DNA from: Deltaproteobacteria bacterium
GTDB lineage: Bacteria > Desulfobacterota > Desulfobacteria > Desulfobacterales > JAFDFH01
DNA length: 11,299 nt
Direction: 5' to 3'
NCBI GenBank assembly: GCA_019309945.1
Contig: JAFDFH010000045.1
Span: 1 to 11,299, forward strand
Positions 7,798-11,299 of this stretch are shown piece after piece. Under the pieces are notes generated by a model. It saw nothing but the letters and a program-made list of their open reading frames with translations. It had not been told where the DNA came from and did not search any database. The first letter of the stretch is position 1. Each line of letters starts with the position of its first letter. Both the position numbers and the translations under genes were made by a program.

Positions 7798-7825
7798 ATT
7801 ATAGCGAATCGACGTATAATGTCAA
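7798..7825 (-). promoter_or_regulatory. Near-consensus sigma-70 promoter for the 5-FCL gene
   Basis: On the minus strand TTGACA (7825-7820) and TATAAT (7803-7798) are both perfect hexamers separated by 16 bp. The predicted start near 7791 gives a leader of about 47 bases to the 5-FCL ATG at 7744. This is the strongest promoter match I found in the window. Confidence 0.75.
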
Positions 7826-8003
7826 CTTGCATTGATCATTGACTAAATGGCCTTGCCATGATATTGCCCTCACTGCTTTAGCGATAATGCTAAGATTGGC
7901 TTCGTATGGGAATTTCCGCTCTATACAGCTTCCACTCGGATCAATGATGATGAATGCTAAATGATTTCCTAAGGGTGATAAATACGTATGCTGGATTAAA
8001 ATT
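7826..8003. other. Non-coding spacer upstream of the palindromic repeat
   Basis: A minus-strand open frame crosses this stretch (7799-8089, 96 codons from an ATG inside the neighbouring repeat), but its stop codon falls in the -10 hexamer of the 5-FCL promoter, its first part would be repeat-derived, and I recognise no domain. The part outside the repeat (reading IIIDPSGSCIERKFPYEANL) could be a remnant of a small gene. I see no RNA gene or other signal. Confidence 0.4.
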
Positions 8004-8128
8004 GACGGTCTCGTAAAAAGTCCATCTTCTGCGTTGTGCCGCATTTCGCAATCATTCAACGTACGATAAGTACGCCTCATGATTACCAAACTTGCACGCC
8101 TTGAATTTGAACTTTTTACGAAACCGTC
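8004..8128. repeat. 125-bp palindromic (MITE-like) intergenic repeat
   Basis: The left end GACGGTCTCGTAAAAAGT (8004-8021) and the right end ACTTTTTACGAAACCGTC (8111-8128) are reverse complements with one mismatch. The arms continue imperfectly inward to an exact central hairpin CGTAC-GATAA-GTACG (8060-8074), so nearly the whole unit can fold. There is no transposase gene. From memory, repeats with these ends are common between genes in Desulfobacterales; I could not search for other copies. It lies between the divergent promoter of the 5-FCL gene and serS. Confidence 0.8.
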
Positions 8129-8135
8129 TAAATCA

Positions 8136-8154
8136 GACTTTTTACGAATTCGTC
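8136..8154. repeat. Extra solitary copy of the repeat end
   Basis: GACTTTTTACGAATTCGTC repeats the right-end sequence of the neighbouring palindrome seven bases after it (ACTTTTTACGAA identical, then ATTCGTC against ACCGTC). It may be the remaining end of a second, deleted or nested copy. It lies about 80 bases upstream of the serS start. Confidence 0.6.
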
Positions 8155-8235
8155 AAAATTGGAAACTGCTGGAATTTTAATCGGAAAACCAATTCCAAAA
8201 CATCATTATGTAACTTAAGAAATATAGTAACTGTT

Positions 8236-9510
8236 ATGCTGGAAATCAAGTTTGTGAGACAGAATTTCTCAGAAATTCAAAAGGCTCTTGCCGCGCGCGG
8301 TGAAACTGCAGACCTGGAAACTTTCAAAGACGGTGACGCCCAACGAAGGGGAATCCTCCTTGAAATAGAAGAACTGAGACACCGTCGCAATGTGGTTTCG
8401 GAACAGATTGCCCGGATGAAAAAAGAGGGCCTAGATGCAGAGGCTCTGGTCACTGAGATGCGCGATGTCTCAGTTAAGATAAAAGCATTGGACAAAACCT
8501 TATCGGAAAATGAAGATGTTATCCACAAGATCCTGATGGAGTTACCCAATATACCACACTTTTCAGTTCCGGTGGGAAAAGACAGTGCGGAAAATCCGGT
8601 TGTAAAGCAGGTGGGGACGATACCTGCTTTCGATTTTGAGCCAAAGCATCACTGGACGCTGGGTGAGAGTCTCAGGATACTCGATTTTGACAGGGCCGCT
8701 AAGATTACCGGTTCTCGCTTTCCACTCTATTTTCGTGAAGGCGCAGCGCTGGAAAGGGCCCTGATCAATTTTATGCTCGATGTTCACACGACTGAACACG
8801 GTTATGAAGAAGTCCTTCCGCCATTTATTGTAAATCGAAACAGCATGACCCATACCGGTCAACTACCCAAGTTCGAAGAAGATCTTTTCAAACTGGAGGG
8901 ATGGGATTATTTTATGGTTCCCACAGCTGAAGTTCCGGTTACCAATATTCATCAAGATGAGATTCTGGACGAAGATCAGCTACCCATCCGATATGTCGCT
9001 TATACCCCGTGTTTCCGTTCAGAAGCCGGTTCTTACGGAAAAGATACTCGGGGATTAATCCGGCAACACCAGTTCAACAAGGTCGAATTGGTCAAATTCA
9101 CGACGCCGGAAACCTCCTATGACGAACTTGAAAAACTTTTAAACGATGCTGAGACGATTTTGAGGCGCTTACATCTCCCGTATCAGGTTGTAACTCTCTG
9201 TACGGGAGACCTGGGGTTTTCCGCAGCAAAAACGTATGACATCGAAATATGGATGCCCGCGCAGGGGGTTTACAGAGAAATTTCATCCTGCAGCAATTTT
9301 GAAAGCTTCCAGTCCCGTCGAGGGAATATTCGGTTCAAGAGCAAAGGGCAAAAAGGAACGGAGCTTGTTCACACGCTGAACGGTTCGGGGCTTGCCGTCG
9401 GACGAACGGTTGCCGCCGTGCTTGAAACCTTCCAAAAGGCGGATGGATCTGTCGATCTCCCGGAAGTCCTTTGGCCCTATATGGGAGGGATAAAAAAAAT
9501 AAGTCCGTGA
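8236..9510 (+). CDS. serS: Seryl-tRNA synthetase
   Basis: The enzyme charges tRNA-Ser (and tRNA-Sec if present) with serine in the cytoplasm. The 424-residue product is the usual bacterial length. An N-terminal tRNA-binding coiled-coil arm occupies about 30-100. The class II core shows motif 1 in the region 170-198 (ending EEVLPPFIV), the serine-binding TAE (230-232), motif 2 from PCFRSEAGSYGKDTRGL to RQHQFNKVE (258-284) and motif 3 LNGSGLAVGRTVAAVLE (381-397). The frame stays open upstream to 8092, but MLEIKFVRQN at 8236 is the conserved family N-terminus; the upstream part lies in the palindromic repeat. The Shine-Dalgarno is weak. The stop overlaps the next gene's GTG in a GTGA, indicating that serS and thrC are co-transcribed and coupled in translation. 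Confidence 0.98.
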   Translation: MLEIKFVRQNFSEIQKALAARGETADLETFKDGDAQRRGILLEIEELRHRRNVVSEQIARMKKEGLDAEALVTEMRDVSVKIKALDKTLSENEDVIHKILMELPNIPHFSVPVGKDSAENPVVKQVGTIPAFDFEPKHHWTLGESLRILDFDRAAKITGSRFPLYFREGAALERALINFMLDVHTTEHGYEEVLPPFIVNRNSMTHTGQLPKFEEDLFKLEGWDYFMVPTAEVPVTNIHQDEILDEDQLPIRYVAYTPCFRSEAGSYGKDTRGLIRQHQFNKVELVKFTTPETSYDELEKLLNDAETILRRLHLPYQVVTLCTGDLGFSAAKTYDIEIWMPAQGVYREISSCSNFESFQSRRGNIRFKSKGQKGTELVHTLNGSGLAVGRTVAAVLETFQKADGSVDLPEVLWPYMGGIKKISP

Positions 9511-11009
9511 AACCTAAAGATTTTCCCGAAGAAATTAAACCTGTTATCATTCCGCGACAGGCAGGCGGCCTTGTTTATCGTTGCCTGGGCTGTGGATTTG
9601 AACATGATATTAAAAAATTACTGTATATCTGTCCGAATTGCGGTCAGTTGCTTCTCCTTTATGACCAGGATTTTGACCGGTTGAAGAAAATTGCCGGTGA
9701 GAAGTGGCGTCAAATTTTTGATTATCGCAAGATGCTCACCATTCCGGCATTAAAGGGGATCTATCGGTATCATGAATTTATCGGTCCGGTTATTCCACTT
9801 GATGCAGTAGTCTATCTGGGTGAAGGGCATACGCCGGTTATTGAAGCCAACGCTTTTTTGCAAGATCGGACCGGCATCCGATTCTACTTTAAAAATGATG
9901 GCCAGAACCCCAGCGCTTCATTCAAGGACCGGGGTATGGCCAGTGCCCTGAGTTATATCCATTTTCTCATCCAAAAAGGACATGCTTCCGATGTGCTCGC
10001 GATATGCGCGTCCACTGGAGACACTTCTGCATCTGCCGCTCTTTACGCATCCTACCTTCAAACCGATGTCAAATCCGCAGTGATTCTTCCTCACCGGAAA
10101 GTAACGCCCCAGCAGCTTTCTCAACCGTTAGGCAGCGGTGCTACGGTCTTTGAAATTCCCGGTGTATTTGATGACTGCATGAAGGTTGTCGAAGCCCTGT
10201 CTGAACAATACAATGTTGCCCTTTTAAACTCCAAAAACGCCTGGAGGATTCTGGGGCAGGAGTCATATTCATATGAAATCGCACAGAATTTTGAATATGA
10301 CATGGAAAATAAGGTTGTCGTTTTACCGGTTGGGAATGCCGGCAATGTTACTGCTGTTATGAGTGGGTTTATAAAATTCTATGAGACGGGCATTATTAAC
10401 ACCTTACCCAAAATTATAGGCGTCCAATCAAAGCATGCCAACCCTGTCTATCGCTATTATTTGGAACCGGATGCCGGGAAACGAAAATTTTTACCGGTAA
10501 CGGTCAGGCCAAGTGTTGCCCAGGCCGCCATGATCGGAAATCCTGTTTCAATGCCGCGTGTGATTCATCTGACAGATCTTTACAACGGTATGGCTGAAAT
10601 CCAAAAGGTCTTTTTTGTGGAGGTTTCTGAACAGGCCATTATGGATTGGGAACTTTTAGCAAATAAAAACGGTCATATTGCTTGTACCCATGGGGGCGAA
10701 TCCCTTGCCGGTCTTGTGACAGCAAAAGATCAAGGAATCATTGATAAAGATGATATTGCCATCCTTAATTCAACCGCTCATTCACTTAAATTTTCGGGTT
10801 TTCAGGACATGTATTTTGAAAAGAGCTTTCCACCGGAATTTGAAATTTCTCCTGATCCGAACCTCATTAATAGCCCTGTCCTCATCCATCCCAAGGACCT
10901 TGAAAAGGTTCCGGCTCCTGGAAAACCTTTAAAAGGAAATGATTTTGAAAAGTTTGTTAAACGTATGAGCGAGGAAATTGCAAAGTATTTAAATTTAGAA
11001 GAAAAATAG
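9507..11009 (+). CDS. thrC: Threonine synthase with N-terminal zinc ribbon
   Basis: This PLP enzyme converts O-phosphohomoserine to threonine and phosphate. The 500-residue product has a zinc-ribbon-like start, with CLGCG (26-30) and CPNCG (42-46) providing four cysteines. The fold-type II core follows: NPSASFKDRGM with the PLP-binding Lys140, ASTGDTSASAALYA (168-181), the phosphate-binding PVGNAGN (274-280) and the C-terminal ACTHGGESLAG (392-402). I chose GTG at 9507 because MKPKDFPEEI fits the family N-terminus and GTG overlaps the serS stop as GTGA. A TTG at 9471 in the same frame is possible and would add 12 residues; a GGGAGGG at 9483-9489 lies rather far (about 17 bases) from the GTG. 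No intrinsic terminator is evident before the palindromic element that begins 19 bp after the stop. Confidence 0.96.
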   Translation: MKPKDFPEEIKPVIIPRQAGGLVYRCLGCGFEHDIKKLLYICPNCGQLLLLYDQDFDRLKKIAGEKWRQIFDYRKMLTIPALKGIYRYHEFIGPVIPLDAVVYLGEGHTPVIEANAFLQDRTGIRFYFKNDGQNPSASFKDRGMASALSYIHFLIQKGHASDVLAICASTGDTSASAALYASYLQTDVKSAVILPHRKVTPQQLSQPLGSGATVFEIPGVFDDCMKVVEALSEQYNVALLNSKNAWRILGQESYSYEIAQNFEYDMENKVVVLPVGNAGNVTAVMSGFIKFYETGIINTLPKIIGVQSKHANPVYRYYLEPDAGKRKFLPVTVRPSVAQAAMIGNPVSMPRVIHLTDLYNGMAEIQKVFFVEVSEQAIMDWELLANKNGHIACTHGGESLAGLVTAKDQGIIDKDDIAILNSTAHSLKFSGFQDMYFEKSFPPEFEISPDPNLINSPVLIHPKDLEKVPAPGKPLKGNDFEKFVKRMSEEIAKYLNLEEK

Positions 11010-11028
11010 GATATTAGGAAATTGAGAG

Positions 11029-11299
11029 GTAACTTCTCAATATGTTCCGGTAGGCCCGCTACGCCATCCGGTAATTTTTTTCAATACGGCCAAAACTTGC
11101 AGTTAAGGGCGCCTAACAGTGACCCGCGCACGGGATCTAAAATGAGTGTGTCGCTTAGAACAAACAGGGTACAATCAACAATTTATGCTGTTCGGGTCAC
11201 TGTAAGCCGCCCTAAACTGCTTCAAACAGTTGCCCGCTTTGAAAAAAATGACCGGATGACTCCGCTGGTAGGTTTAACCATAAGTTTTTGAGAAGTTAC
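11029..11299. mobile_element. 271-bp long-inverted-repeat element (MITE-like), reaching the window edge
   Basis: The first 12 bases, GTAACTTCTCAA (11029-11040), are the exact reverse complement of the last 12 bases of the window, TTGAGAAGTTAC (11288-11299). Further in, the 20-base blocks 11065-11084 and 11239-11258 pair with one mismatch, and the 28-base blocks 11099-11126 and 11193-11220 pair at 25 of 28. The arms are about 100 bases each around a 66-base centre. No transposase is encoded; an 89-codon open frame across it is a by-product. Left of the tip, TTGAGA and TCTCAA (11022-11040) form a further small palindrome. The right flank is outside the window, so a target duplication cannot be read. 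It might be a non-autonomous transposon or a large bacterial palindromic repeat; the family is not recognised. Confidence 0.7.

Noticed and set aside
7799..8089. A 96-codon minus-strand open frame
   Set aside because: Its start lies inside the palindromic repeat and its stop inside the perfect -10 hexamer of the 5-FCL promoter; no domain recognised. Kept only as a possible remnant.
8092..8235. A 48-residue N-terminal extension of seryl-tRNA synthetase
   Set aside because: The extension is repeat and intergenic sequence; the family N-terminus MLEIKFVRQN begins at 8236.
11108..11126. GCCTAAC as a possible integron attC site
   Set aside because: It fits the RYYYAAC core, but no matching GTTRRRY partner lies at attC spacing; the paired sequence downstream is GTAAGCCGCC, so the match is explained by the element's inner inverted repeat.
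11022..11291. An 89-codon plus-strand open frame after thrC
   Set aside because: It spans the long palindromic element, has no recognisable domain or ribosome binding site, and its sequence is explained by the inverted arms.
1..11299. CRISPR arrays, tRNA or rRNA genes, phage or defence genes
   Set aside because: I looked on both strands and saw no regularly spaced repeats, no tRNA-like cloverleaf and no protein of such families.

Overview
This is a chromosomal window that most resembles a sulfate-reducing Desulfobacterota (Desulfobacterales-like) genome. The inference rests on an NtrY-type sensor kinase next to a DUF4390 protein and lpxC, the lineage-typical sequences of the proteins, a palindromic intergenic repeat with ends of the type GACGGTCTCGTAAAAAGTC, and a decayed 23S-rRNA-intervening-sequence (four-helix-bundle) protein gene. 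The presence of lpxC shows a lipid A-making, Gram-negative-type outer membrane. No taxonomic search was possible.

Layout. Positions 1-3872 hold three genes on the minus strand, in transcription order lpxC (lipid A biosynthesis), a secreted DUF4390 protein, and a membrane histidine kinase of the NtrY type. The kinase runs off the left edge and lacks only its last residues. Positions 3873-4410 are non-coding and hold a nested hairpin upstream of lpxC, an inverted repeat enclosing a tandem GGGTTCAA, a pseudogene of the S23/IVS four-helix-bundle family, and a sigma-70-like promoter. That promoter serves comM (yifB; AAA+ Mg-chelatase-like branch-migration helicase), which is followed on the plus strand by a two-TM potassium channel with an RCK/TrkA regulatory domain. 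A minus-strand 5-formyltetrahydrofolate cyclo-ligase gene (7157-7744) converges on the channel gene and has a near-consensus promoter at 7798-7825. Positions 7826-8235 are non-coding and carry a 125-bp palindromic repeat plus an extra copy of its end. serS (seryl-tRNA synthetase) and thrC (threonine synthase) follow on the plus strand and overlap by four bases (GTGA). The window closes with a 271-bp imperfect palindrome whose perfect 12-bp tips lie at 11029-11040 and at the last 12 bases.

How the genes fit together. Most are housekeeping: outer-membrane lipid A, DNA branch migration, K+ flux, folate salvage, serine charging and threonine synthesis. No coherent defence, secondary-metabolite or phage system is visible. 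The unusual material lies between genes: two different palindromic elements, a dead IVS-protein gene and a hairpin with flanking direct repeats. The conserved-looking pairing of DUF4390 with an NtrY-like kinase is the one functionally open question among the proteins.
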